Source: Candidatus Zixiibacteriota bacterium (GTDB taxonomy: Bacteria > Zixibacteria > MSB-5A5 > WJJR01). Taken from it: DNA of 6,253 bases. The stretch lies in assembly GCA_014729565.1 (NCBI GenBank), contig WJJR01000134.1, forward strand, positions 1-6,253. Direction: 5' to 3'. This document shows positions 1 to 6,148 of the stretch, one piece after another (position 1 is the first letter of the stretch; every line of letters begins with the position of its first letter). The position numbers and the translations under genes are program-made. The notes under the pieces are model-generated. The model made no database searches and was not told where the DNA came from. It was given only the letters and a program-made list of their open reading frames with translations.

Positions 1-1
1 A

Positions 2-445
2 TACGGCGCGGATGAAGACGAGTGGGGCGTAATCGGTCTGTTGCATGATTTCGATTACGACCAGTACCCAACCGCCGATGAGCATCCGTACAAGGGCGCC
101 GAGATTCTCCGCTCGAAAGGTGTCGATGAAGACTGGATCCGCACCATTATGTCCCACGCAGACTATACCGGTGTGCCGCGTGAGACCACGCGCGACAAGA
201 CGTTGTTCGCCGTTGATGAGTTGTGCGGATTTGTCACAGCGGTGGCGCTGGTGCGACCCGACAAGAGCATCGGCTCGGTCGAAGTGAAATCGGTGAAGAA
301 GAAAATGAAGCAGAAAGCCTTCGCCGCCCAGGTCTCCCGCGACGACATCACCCGGGGCGCTGCCGAGTTAGGCGTCGACCTCGATGAGCATATTGCCTTT
401 GTGATTGAAGCGATGCGGGGTGTGTCCCAGGAATTAGAATTGTAG
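2..445 (+). CDS. HD-domain hydrolase, 5' end missing
   Basis: The frame is open from the left edge and ends at TAG (443-445), giving 147 visible residues, so the start codon lies outside the window. The visible part begins in the core of an HD phosphohydrolase domain. A LLHDFDYD segment carries the HD pair (visible residues 15-16), followed by HPYKGAEIL with a further histidine, SHADYTG, and AVDELCGF with the late conserved aspartate. This order resembles the HDIG-type predicted metal-dependent hydrolases, in which the His and Asp residues bind divalent metal and cleave phosphoesters. The first His of the domain would lie upstream. The substrate cannot be inferred. The C-terminal part is rich in lysine and acidic residues and is probably helical. 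The gene converges on the iron operon, with only 14 bp between the two stop codons and no hairpin in that gap. A TTG at 41 is only an internal leucine codon. Confidence 0.85.
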   Translation, partial: YGADEDEWGVIGLLHDFDYDQYPTADEHPYKGAEILRSKGVDEDWIRTIMSHADYTGVPRETTRDKTLFAVDELCGFVTAVALVRPDKSIGSVEVKSVKKKMKQKAFAAQVSRDDITRGAAELGVDLDEHIAFVIEAMRGVSQELEL

Positions 446-459
446 CATCTGCGTAAGGT

Positions 460-1857
460 CTACACCCAACCCAATCCCCGCACAAGCTGCGCCACCGCGA
501 GACACACACCAATCGCAATCGCCGTCGGCATCAGGCCGGCCAGCGTGGTCCACTTGGCGGATTTGGTTTCCTTGTAGATGGTGTAGATTGTCGTACCGCA
601 CGGATAGTGCAACAGCGAGAAGAGCATGACGCAGACGGCGGTCAGCCAGGTCCAGCCGTGTTGGTCGACCAGCAACGACTTGAGCGCCTGCATCGAGTCG
701 AGTTCGGTCATCGCACCGCCGGAGAGATAGCCCATGATCATGATCGGCAACACGATTTCATTCGCCGGCATACCGAGAATGAACGCCATCAGAATGATGC
801 CGTCGAGGCCGATCGCCCGCGCGAAACCATCGATGGCGCCGGTGGCGTGATAGAGCAGCGCCGTATCGCCGACATAAATGTTGGCCAGTACCCACGTGAG
901 CGCACCGGCGGGAGCGGCCACTATCATTGCACGCCACAACACTTTCAACGTACGATCAATCAGCGACCGCACGAGGATACGTCCGAAATTCGGCCGACGA
1001 AACGGCGGCAGTTCCAGTGCAAATGATGACGGAATCCCCTTGAGCACCGTTCGAGACAAGACCCACGACACAACCAATGTGACGAATACGCCGATTAACA
1101 CCAACACCGCCAGGACCGCAGCGGCCACAGTCGTTTGTCCCATCGCCACGGCGCCGCCGATAAACAACGTCGCCATTGCAATCAATGTCGGCCATCGTCC
1201 ATTGCAGGGGACGAAGTTGTTGGTGAGAATGGCGAGCATTCGTTCGCGCGGTGAATCGATGATGCGTGTCGACACAATACCGGCCGCGTTGCAGCCGAAC
1301 CCCATCGCCATTGTCAGCGCCTGCTTGCCGTGCGCACCGGCACGCTGAAACAGACGGTCAAGATTGAACGCGACACGCGGGAGATAACCGAGATCTTCAA
1401 GAAATGTAAACAGTGGAAAGAAGATTGCCATCGGCGGCAACATGACCGAAACGACCCACGCCAATGCACGATAGACACCCAACACAAAAAAGCCGTGCAG
1501 CCAGTCTGGTGAACCGAGCGACTGAAACAGTGTTGTCAGTTGCCCTTCGACCCAGAACAAGCCTTCGGCCAACAGCGCAGACGGCACATTCGCACCGGCA
1601 ATCGTCATCCACAGGATGACGCTGAGGCTGACAATCATCGACAGCACGCCCCAGAAGCGGCTGGTGGCGATCTTGTCGGCCCAATCGTCCCAACTGAACC
1701 GGTGCACAGCGGCGTCCTGCTGGACGACCTGTGACGTAATCGACTCGGCCCGTTCGTAGAGCGACGTCACAAACTGGTCGCTCAACTGCGGATGCGCCCG
1801 TTGAGCGGCCGCCGATCGGAGTTGCGCAAATTCCGTTTTGGGATCGGTGGTACTCAT
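460..1857 (-). CDS. feoB: FeoB permease half (membrane domain of a split ferrous iron transporter)
   Basis: This 465-residue protein is the membrane half of FeoB, which moves Fe(II) across the inner membrane. Residues 1-60 are soluble and hold the end of the FeoB helical domain (around LYERAESITSQVV, where FeoB usually has an RY-containing helix). After residue 68 come roughly eight to ten hydrophobic segments. FeoB signatures are FLEDLGYLPR (152-161), GFGCN with C189, FVPCNGR with C218, MPANEIVLPI (363-372) and HYPCGTT with C420, so the conserved membrane cysteines are kept. The MPANEIV and PCGTT-KETKS-KW forms resemble the FeoB type of Clostridium relatives. I chose ATG 1857 because it overlaps the upstream TGA as ATGA. 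No Shine-Dalgarno sequence precedes it, which suggests translational coupling to the GTPase gene. The frame stays open up to 1965, but that extension has no FeoB likeness and would lie out of frame within the GTPase gene. Automatic pipelines may label it a nucleoside-recognition (Gate) domain protein. Confidence 0.93.
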   Translation of the reverse strand: MSTTDPKTEFAQLRSAAAQRAHPQLSDQFVTSLYERAESITSQVVQQDAAVHRFSWDDWADKIATSRFWGVLSMIVSLSVILWMTIAGANVPSALLAEGLFWVEGQLTTLFQSLGSPDWLHGFFVLGVYRALAWVVSVMLPPMAIFFPLFTFLEDLGYLPRVAFNLDRLFQRAGAHGKQALTMAMGFGCNAAGIVSTRIIDSPRERMLAILTNNFVPCNGRWPTLIAMATLFIGGAVAMGQTTVAAAVLAVLVLIGVFVTLVVSWVLSRTVLKGIPSSFALELPPFRRPNFGRILVRSLIDRTLKVLWRAMIVAAPAGALTWVLANIYVGDTALLYHATGAIDGFARAIGLDGIILMAFILGMPANEIVLPIMIMGYLSGGAMTELDSMQALKSLLVDQHGWTWLTAVCVMLFSLLHYPCGTTIYTIYKETKSAKWTTLAGLMPTAIAIGVCLAVAQLVRGLGWV

Positions 1858-2636
1858 GGTTGAGCCGGCTGCGGAATAGACTCCGTTGTGACCGTTGTCC
1901 CCAGGTGTTGTTCGATCTTGTTCAGTGTGTCGGTATCGCCTTCGATCAAACGCAGTGCCACCCACCGCGGCGAGAGCTTATCGCCCACAATGCGCGACAC
2001 TTGCGGCAGCAGGTCCTGTATCTGACATTCCAAATCCTGATCGTACACGATCGGCTTCGGCGATGGTGTCACCTGTCCCGTTGCCACACGATCCACGATC
2101 TCCTTGAGTTCCTCAATGCCGCGTCGCGAACGCGCCACTGTGCTGACAACCGGAACACCGAGTTCATCGGCCAGCTTGTCGGCGTCGATCGCCATGCCTT
2201 TGCGACGCGCTTCATCGACCAAATTCAACGCCACGACGACCCGGTCAGTCATCTCCGCGACTTGCAAGACCAAATTAAGATTGCGTTCGAGCGCTGTGGC
2301 ATCGGCGACAACTACAGTCACATCCGGCTGGCCGAAACAGATGAAGTCGCGCGCGACTTCCTCTTCGGTTGACCGTGGGAAGAGGGAATAGGTACCGGGC
2401 AGGTCGACCACCATGTAGTCGCGGCCGTCGAAGGTATATGTGCCCTGTGCGCGCAAGACGGTCTTGCCCGGCCAGTTGCCGGTGTGCTGACGCAAACCGG
2501 TCAATGCATTAAACACCGACGTCTTGCCGACATTCGGATTCCCCGCCAGTGCAACTGTTCGCGTGGTCGGAACGCCGCTCTGGCTGTACTCTGGCCCGGT
2601 TGCGGCAAAGCCGCAACTGTTGCAATCAGAACTCAT
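1854..2636 (-). CDS. feoB: FeoB GTPase half (cytosolic G domain of a split ferrous iron transporter)
   Basis: This 260-residue protein is the cytosolic G-protein part of FeoB. The G1 P-loop GNPNVGKT is at residues 32-39 and the FeoB switch-I signature GNWPGKT at 53-59. G3 DLPGTYSL is at 78-85 with the typical EEEVARDF just after it, and G4 NLVD at 138-141 is followed by EA as in other FeoB proteins. A G5-like VARSRRGI is at 167-174. The start of the helical regulatory domain is present, with RWVALRLIEGD at 224-234. The protein then ends, whereas ordinary FeoB continues into more helices and the membrane domain. The N-terminus has a C-x2-C pair (C5, C8) of unknown role. It follows feoA by 12 bp and its TGA overlaps the start of the permease gene. 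GTP binding would drive or gate transport by the separately made membrane half, an inference from FeoB in general. Confidence 0.94.
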   Translation of the reverse strand: MSSDCNSCGFAATGPEYSQSGVPTTRTVALAGNPNVGKTSVFNALTGLRQHTGNWPGKTVLRAQGTYTFDGRDYMVVDLPGTYSLFPRSTEEEVARDFICFGQPDVTVVVADATALERNLNLVLQVAEMTDRVVVALNLVDEARRKGMAIDADKLADELGVPVVSTVARSRRGIEELKEIVDRVATGQVTPSPKPIVYDQDLECQIQDLLPQVSRIVGDKLSPRWVALRLIEGDTDTLNKIEQHLGTTVTTESIPQPAQP

Positions 2637-2648
2637 ATGCCGGGATAC

Positions 2649-2870
2649 CTATGCCGCGACCAGCACGTGCTCCGCGTCAGCGCCGCGTAGCGCGATCGTC
2701 GCACCACGCACACGGTAGGCGACCGGGTCACCCAACGGGCTGCGGCGCACGACGTCAACGCGTGTGCCGGGGATAAAGCCCAAATCCAGTAGACGCCGCC
2801 GCGCCAGTCCTTCGGCGGTCAGTCCAACGACCGAAACGGTCTGTCCCTGATTGGCATTGAGCAGTGTCAT
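2649..2870 (-). CDS. feoA: FeoA ferrous iron transport accessory protein
   Basis: This 73-residue protein has the usual length and pattern of FeoA, a small cytosolic SH3-like protein needed for FeoB function. The family pattern is visible as RRRLLDLGFIPGTRVDVV (residues 24-41), then SPLGDPVAYRVRGATIALR (44-62) and a hydrophobic end. The start at 2870 has a strong ribosome binding site (AGGGAGG) 9 nt upstream. It lies 33 bp after the regulator gene and 12 bp before the FeoB GTPase gene, in one transcription unit. FeoA is related in fold to the C-terminal SH3-like domain of long DtxR proteins, which the regulator next door lacks. Confidence 0.95.
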   Translation of the reverse strand: MTLLNANQGQTVSVVGLTAEGLARRRLLDLGFIPGTRVDVVRRSPLGDPVAYRVRGATIALRGADAEHVLVAA

Positions 2871-2879
2871 ATCGTGGTG

Positions 2880-2886
2880 CCTCCCT
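2880..2886 (-). promoter_or_regulatory. Strong ribosome binding site of feoA
   Basis: On the minus strand this reads AGGGAGG, 9 nt before the feoA ATG. It is the strongest Shine-Dalgarno sequence of the operon and fixes the feoA start. The two downstream feoB genes have weak or no such site and probably depend on coupling. Confidence 0.8.
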
Positions 2887-2903
2887 GCAGAGGTGGCAAT
2901 TCG

Positions 2904-3386
2904 TTATCCTCTCCATCCCGCGACTTTGGTTTCTAACAGATGCGGGAAATCGGTAATGGTACTTCCGGCGATCCGGGCAAACTTCGTGATCACCGATTGT
3001 TCACGTTCACTCAAATCCTTGACATACTCCAAAAACTCATGCAGACGCTGCGCAGCCAGCGGTGACAAACCATGTTCGATCTGGCACGCATCCGCCTCCG
3101 CCTGATTGGCGGTCATTCCCAATATCTGGCGCAGAAACGTCACGATGTCTTTGTGACGGTGCGCAATGTTCTCCGCGGTCGACATGCCGAGATCAGTCAG
3201 TCGAATCAGTCCGCGTGACTTGTGATGGACCAAACCCATCTCCACCATTTTCTGAACCGTCCGCGAGACCGTCGGCATCCGGCAGCCCAGACGCGCGGCC
3301 ACCTCCGACGTTCGCACACCGTCGGAGTCTTTGCCGAGGTGATAAATCACCTCTAGGTAGTCTTCTTGTATGGCCGTCAGCGTCAT
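2904..3386 (-). CDS. DtxR/MntR-family metal-dependent repressor of the feo operon
   Basis: This 160-residue protein is a two-domain DtxR/MntR regulator. It has an N-terminal winged helix (about residues 1-70, with TSEVAARLGCRMPTVSRTVQ at 26-45 as the helix-turn-helix) and a helical metal-binding and dimerisation domain (71-150). It lacks the C-terminal SH3-like domain of DtxR/IdeR. Judged by eye against B. subtilis MntR and C. diphtheriae DtxR, the metal ligands are D9 and E12 (EDYLE, as in MntR), H78, and C101, E104 and H105 (C-x2-EH, as in DtxR). MntR has Glu at the position of C101, and DtxR has Met at that of D9. The site is therefore a hybrid, and with feoA and feoB downstream, iron is the likelier signal. 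The ATG at 3386 has GAGG 5 nt upstream and a palindromic operator in the same short leader, so autorepression is likely. I give no symbol because the metal is not settled. Confidence 0.92.
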   Translation of the reverse strand: MTLTAIQEDYLEVIYHLGKDSDGVRTSEVAARLGCRMPTVSRTVQKMVEMGLVHHKSRGLIRLTDLGMSTAENIAHRHKDIVTFLRQILGMTANQAEADACQIEHGLSPLAAQRLHEFLEYVKDLSEREQSVITKFARIAGSTITDFPHLLETKVAGWRG

Positions 3387-3410
3387 AATTACCTCAGGGT
3401 AATTACCCTG
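3387..3410. promoter_or_regulatory. Probable operator of the feo operon
   Basis: A perfect 16-bp palindrome, CAGGGTAATTACCCTG, spans 3395-3410. On the minus strand it can be widened to 28 bp (3389-3416) with TTAGCA on one side and AGGTAA on the other, 24 of 28 bases being symmetric. A second, overlapping inverted repeat, AATTACC-4 nt-GGTAATT, spans 3387-3404, so two dimers might bind. The site abuts the regulator's start codon, includes its ribosome binding site, and lies just after a possible -10 box. That is where a metal-loaded DtxR-type repressor would block transcription. Binding by this regulator is inferred from position and symmetry. Confidence 0.75.
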
Positions 3411-3416
3411 TGCTAA

Positions 3417-3422
3417 GTTATA
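3417..3422 (-). promoter_or_regulatory. Possible -10 box of the feo operon promoter
   Basis: The minus strand reads TATAAC here. Transcription would start near 3410, at the edge of the 16-bp palindrome, leaving a leader of about 24 nt. No convincing -35 box is found 16-18 nt upstream, so this rests on the -10 match and its position beside the operator. Confidence 0.4.
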
Positions 3423-3483
3423 TCGGCGTTAAGGTGCTTTTGTTTGAGGAATTCTCACGAGGTCTGACGTCTATTTTTTAAGC

Positions 3484-3495
3484 TATTGATCAATA
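3484..3495. repeat. 12-bp perfect palindrome in the divergent intergenic region
   Basis: TATTGATCAATA is its own reverse complement. It lies in an AT-rich part of the divergent region, about 100 bp ahead of the VOC gene and about 75 bp from the feo operator. It could be a second regulator site. The two-fold symmetry is the only evidence. Confidence 0.35.
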
Positions 3496-3582
3496 ATCAC
3501 TTGCGTAAGAACAAGCGATTGCCTATCTGGTGAAAACTGACAGCGGATTGGAGCTTCGCAGAGACGGCAACAGGCTGACACC

Positions 3583-3587
3583 GGAGG
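3583..3587 (+). promoter_or_regulatory. Ribosome binding site that decides the VOC gene start
   Basis: GGAGG lies 5 nt before ATG 3593. This favours that ATG over the in-frame GTG at 3530, whose extra 21 residues do not resemble the family. Confidence 0.8.
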
Positions 3588-3592
3588 CCGGG

Positions 3593-3985
3593 ATGATTGG
3601 AATCACGCAGATCGACCACATCAATATGCGCGTACGCAATCTCAACGAGTCTATCGACTTCTATGCCAGGCTGTTCGGATTTGAGATGAAAGAGGATCGC
3701 CGCGGGGACCAGGAGCCCTGGGCAATTATCGGCCTGAAAGATGTGGCTTACCTCTGCCTTTATGAGCATCCCGGCAAGGACATCCCTCGCGAAGGTCTGA
3801 CCATCAACCATTTCGGATTGGTTCTCGCCGATTTCGATGAGGCGCTTGCCAAGCTGAAAGAGTATGGCGTACCCATCCTCTATGGCGGTCCGGTCGACTG
3901 GCCCAAGTCCCGTTCGATTTACATCACAGATCCGAATGGTCACGAGATCGAATTGGCCGAGTACGTTGGTGGTCGATTGGGATGA
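3593..3985 (+). CDS. VOC-superfamily protein (glyoxalase/dioxygenase fold)
   Basis: This 130-residue cytosolic protein has the two beta-alpha-beta-beta-beta modules of the vicinal oxygen chelate superfamily. The first module is ITQIDHINMRV then LNESIDFYARLFGF (residues 4-30). The second is INHFGLVLADFDEALAKLKE (71-90) then IYITDPNGHEIELAEY (109-124). Three usual metal positions are filled: H9, H73 and E120. No acidic residue falls squarely on the fourth position used by glyoxalase I (Glu56 in E. coli GloA), where C55 aligns with E58 close by. The protein may therefore bind metal with three side-chain ligands as FosA does, or differ in chemistry. The family includes lyases, dioxygenases, epimerases and thiol transferases, and I cannot pick the substrate. 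A peptide deformylase gene follows after 33 bp, probably in the same transcript. Confidence 0.9.
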   Translation: MIGITQIDHINMRVRNLNESIDFYARLFGFEMKEDRRGDQEPWAIIGLKDVAYLCLYEHPGKDIPREGLTINHFGLVLADFDEALAKLKEYGVPILYGGPVDWPKSRSIYITDPNGHEIELAEYVGGRLG

Positions 3986-4018
3986 TCACAGATCGGTAAC
4001 CGGCAAGTTGCGAAAGCC

Positions 4019-4525
4019 ATGGCTGTCCGCGATATCCTGCTGTTGGGTAATCCCAGACTGAATATCGTCTGCGATCCGATCGAGCGTTCGGAATTGGATG
4101 ACATCAGGGAGGTCGTGGCTGATCTGCACGACACGCTGATGGACTTCCGCCGGCGTCACGGCGCCGGGCGCGCAATCGCCGCACCACAAATCGATGTGAT
4201 GAAACGGCTCGTCTACGTGCACATCGACACGCCCACCGTCTTCATCAATCCGGTATTGAGCGACTTCAGCGACGATCAGTTCACGCTGTGGGATGACTGC
4301 ATGTCGTTTCCCGACCTGCTGGTCAACGTGAGGCGACACCGCTCCTGCCGCATCACCTACCGCGATCTCGATTGGAATGAACAGTCAATGATATTGCAGG
4401 ATGATCGTTCTGAACTGCTGCAGCACGAGTGCGATCATCTTGACGGCATTCTCGCCGTGGCGCGTGCGATTGACGGGCAGTCGTTTGCGTATCGCAGTCA
4501 GCGTCGCGTCATCGATACCCGTTGA
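4019..4525 (+). CDS. def: Divergent peptide deformylase
   Basis: This 168-residue protein has the usual bacterial deformylase length and the three family motifs in order. Motif 1 is GRAIAAPQ (residues 50-57, normally GxGxAAxQ, so the second Gly is Ala). Motif 2 is DDCMS (92-96, normally EGCLS). Motif 3 is QHECDHLDG (135-143, matching HExxH). The metal ligands C94, H136 and H140, the catalytic E137 and Q57 are all present, so activity is plausible. The enzyme would remove the N-formyl group from new proteins, usually with Fe(II). The altered motifs 1 and 2 suggest a divergent paralogue, perhaps in addition to a standard copy elsewhere. There is no fmt or priA beside it, unlike many def loci. 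The ATG has only a weak upstream purine stretch (GCGAAAG). The gene converges on the outer membrane protein gene, with 25 bp between them and no clear hairpin. The symbol marks the family, not proven equivalence to the housekeeping enzyme. Confidence 0.88.
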   Translation: MAVRDILLLGNPRLNIVCDPIERSELDDIREVVADLHDTLMDFRRRHGAGRAIAAPQIDVMKRLVYVHIDTPTVFINPVLSDFSDDQFTLWDDCMSFPDLLVNVRRHRSCRITYRDLDWNEQSMILQDDRSELLQHECDHLDGILAVARAIDGQSFAYRSQRRVIDTR

Positions 4526-4550
4526 TCGTCCCGTGTGAGGACATCGATGT

Positions 4551-6110
4551 TCAAAAGGAACGTGCGAAACGGACGATGAACCGTGGTCGCTTGTTGTCGC
4601 GACTGAGGTCTTGTGCGACGTAGAATCCGAGGTAGGGGAGAAATGACTCGCCGGAAATGCCAATGCCCACTGACTTGCCCCACTCATCCCAATCCGATTC
4701 GAGATATTCCCACGCACCGTAACGGTCGCCATGCCGTTTGAGTATGCCGACGTCGATGAACGTAGCGACATTCCACCGAGTGTAGAGGATTTCGAGATAA
4801 CGGATCTGTGGCATGCCGATCCGCAATTCGGCGGAGAACAGCGCGAGGCGATCACCACGCCGATCATCGAAGGGAATGTCATGCAGTCCGCGTACGCCAC
4901 CGTATCCATTGAGCGATTGAGTGCGTTGACGGGGGATGTTGTCGCGCGTGGTAAAGATGCGTCCGCGAACATCGAGATTGAGCCCGCGCAGCAAGCGATT
5001 ATACCGACGCACATCAAGCGTTACGGTGCTGTACTCGAAATCTCCCGGTCCGACATCGGCGCCGGCATCAACTTCCACACGCGCATACCAGGCGCTTGAC
5101 GGACGCGAGGGAAAGAGCCGGGTGTCGTACTCGATACCAATGGTTGCGCCCGCGATTTCGCCTTCATCGATCGGCGGATTGTTGCGCAACGGACGATCAT
5201 TGTTGAACAACGCGGGAGAGCTCTTGGTCACCAGCGAAGTCGAGTGATCGATGTAAACACCGCCGTCGATGCGCCACGAACTATAGGGACGTGCGATGAC
5301 ACCGAGGTAGCCGCCCGACCGTTCGTAGTAATCGAAGAAGTCGTTATGCGTGATTGTCCCCGCCCACGAATTCTCGGCCCTTGTGTACTGCCAATCATCA
5401 TTGGTTGTTGTTCTCTTGAATCCGCGAATGTGCAGATCGAAGCGCTTCTCTTTCAGGGGGACGAGCACTTCCAGATCGAACCCGAGGTATCCACGGGTAT
5501 TGTCACGAAGCGGGGCAATCAGATGCGCGCGCCCGCGCCAATGCTTCTGCGGACCGTCCATGTCACCCCGTTTCACACCGGCATGCAGCGATAGGTAATC
5601 GACACGATTTTGGGGACCGATTCCGCCTGATAACTCGATTGGATACGCGTTTTTGCGCTCTGTCTTTACAAACACGATCTCATCGGTGCCGCGATAATGG
5701 TCCCGATCCAAAGCGCAGAGACAGGTATAGCGGCGGATGTGTCCCTTGATCGTCGCGTCGCGCGACTGGAACACCTCACCATTGACAATATGGAAGTTCC
5801 CCTGGGCCGCAGCCCGTCCGCCGATAATCAGGTCTCCGTTGATAATCCAGGCATTGCCCTCGTAACGGCTCCCGTCACCCAGATCGAGTGACCCCTCCAG
5901 GACCACAATGTCACCCGTAACCGATGTATCCTGAGCCAATGAGAGATCGCCGTAGTGCACCGAATACCCATCTTCGGCGAACTGACGCGTCAATTGTTCC
6001 GGACTGATTTTAGCCGGTTTGCCAAAGCCGCAAACAGGAGAGGTGAGCAGGCACTGGGTGCCCGTGAGTACTGCCACCCAGAGGATTAAACAGTGTAACG
6101 ATCGTCTCAT
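4551..6110 (-). CDS. Outer membrane protein: bactofilin-like repeats plus Omp85-type barrel
   Basis: This is a 519-residue exported protein. The N-terminus is MRR followed by a hydrophobic stretch (about residues 6-26). No lipobox is convincing, so signal peptidase I cleavage near residue 30 is likely. Residues 65-121 hold three 19-residue repeats typical of a small beta-solenoid, reminiscent of bactofilins. The remaining 370 or so residues show alternating aromatic and polar strands and end in FIVRFARSF, with the C-terminal Phe expected of proteins inserted by the BAM machinery. VRGL at 406-409 in GYGGVRGLHD, followed by GDRLALFSAELR, matches the conserved VRGF/Y loop and next strand of Omp85 (BamA/TamA) barrels. 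No POTRA domain is evident. The role is unknown. Assembly, secretion or a structural role at the outer membrane would fit the family. In-frame starts also exist at ATG 6137 and TTG 6149. I chose 6110 because it gives a compact signal peptide and lies 30 or so nt after the likely transcription start, though it lacks a Shine-Dalgarno sequence. Confidence 0.82.
   Translation of the reverse strand: MRRSLHCLILWVAVLTGTQCLLTSPVCGFGKPAKISPEQLTRQFAEDGYSVHYGDLSLAQDTSVTGDIVVLEGSLDLGDGSRYEGNAWIINGDLIIGGRAAAQGNFHIVNGEVFQSRDATIKGHIRRYTCLCALDRDHYRGTDEIVFVKTERKNAYPIELSGGIGPQNRVDYLSLHAGVKRGDMDGPQKHWRGRAHLIAPLRDNTRGYLGFDLEVLVPLKEKRFDLHIRGFKRTTTNDDWQYTRAENSWAGTITHNDFFDYYERSGGYLGVIARPYSSWRIDGGVYIDHSTSLVTKSSPALFNNDRPLRNNPPIDEGEIAGATIGIEYDTRLFPSRPSSAWYARVEVDAGADVGPGDFEYSTVTLDVRRYNRLLRGLNLDVRGRIFTTRDNIPRQRTQSLNGYGGVRGLHDIPFDDRRGDRLALFSAELRIGMPQIRYLEILYTRWNVATFIDVGILKRHGDRYGAWEYLESDWDEWGKSVGIGISGESFLPYLGFYVAQDLSRDNKRPRFIVRFARSF
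5748..5918 (-). repeat. Three tandem 19-residue beta-solenoid repeats within the outer membrane protein
   Basis: Residues 65-83, 84-102 and 103-121 line up without gaps, and the next residues (KGHI) begin a partial fourth unit. The shared pattern is xG[ND]xxIxxGxLxxGxxAx, seen for example as EGNAWIINGDLIIGG and QGNFHIVNGEVF. Regular Gly and alternating hydrophobic residues suggest one solenoid turn per repeat, as in bactofilins and other right-handed beta-helices. The DNA copies have diverged, so this is a protein-level repeat. Confidence 0.75.
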
Positions 6111-6148
6111 TTGTGATGCGGCACATGGGCGTGACATGGCCGATGTCA

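Noticed and set aside
446..459. Shared terminator between the convergent HD and feoB genes
   Set aside because: The gap is 14 bp with no inverted repeat or T-run.
878..1348. 156-residue plus-strand open frame
   Set aside because: It is a low-complexity Thr/Ala/Asn-rich shadow on the opposite strand of the FeoB permease gene.
1854..1857. Split FeoB as a frameshift artefact
   Set aside because: A clean stop overlapping a start (ATGA), conserved sequence on both sides, and extra linker residues around the break fit a real gene boundary better. Only raw reads could fully exclude an error.
1858..1965. Longer reading frame for the FeoB permease half starting at 1965
   Set aside because: The extra 36 residues lie inside the GTPase gene in another frame, have no FeoB similarity, and the ATG at 1857 fits the ATGA overlap.
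3524..3529. TATCTG with TTGCGT 17 nt upstream as the VOC promoter
   Set aside because: Both boxes match only about half of the consensus. The spacing is right but the match is no better than chance.
3497..3943. 148-residue minus-strand open frame
   Set aside because: It is antisense to the VOC gene, which has clear family motifs and a ribosome binding site.
4385..5017. 210-residue minus-strand open frame
   Set aside because: It overlaps the deformylase gene antisense and the barrel gene in another frame. Its composition is Ser/Arg-rich with no recognisable motif.
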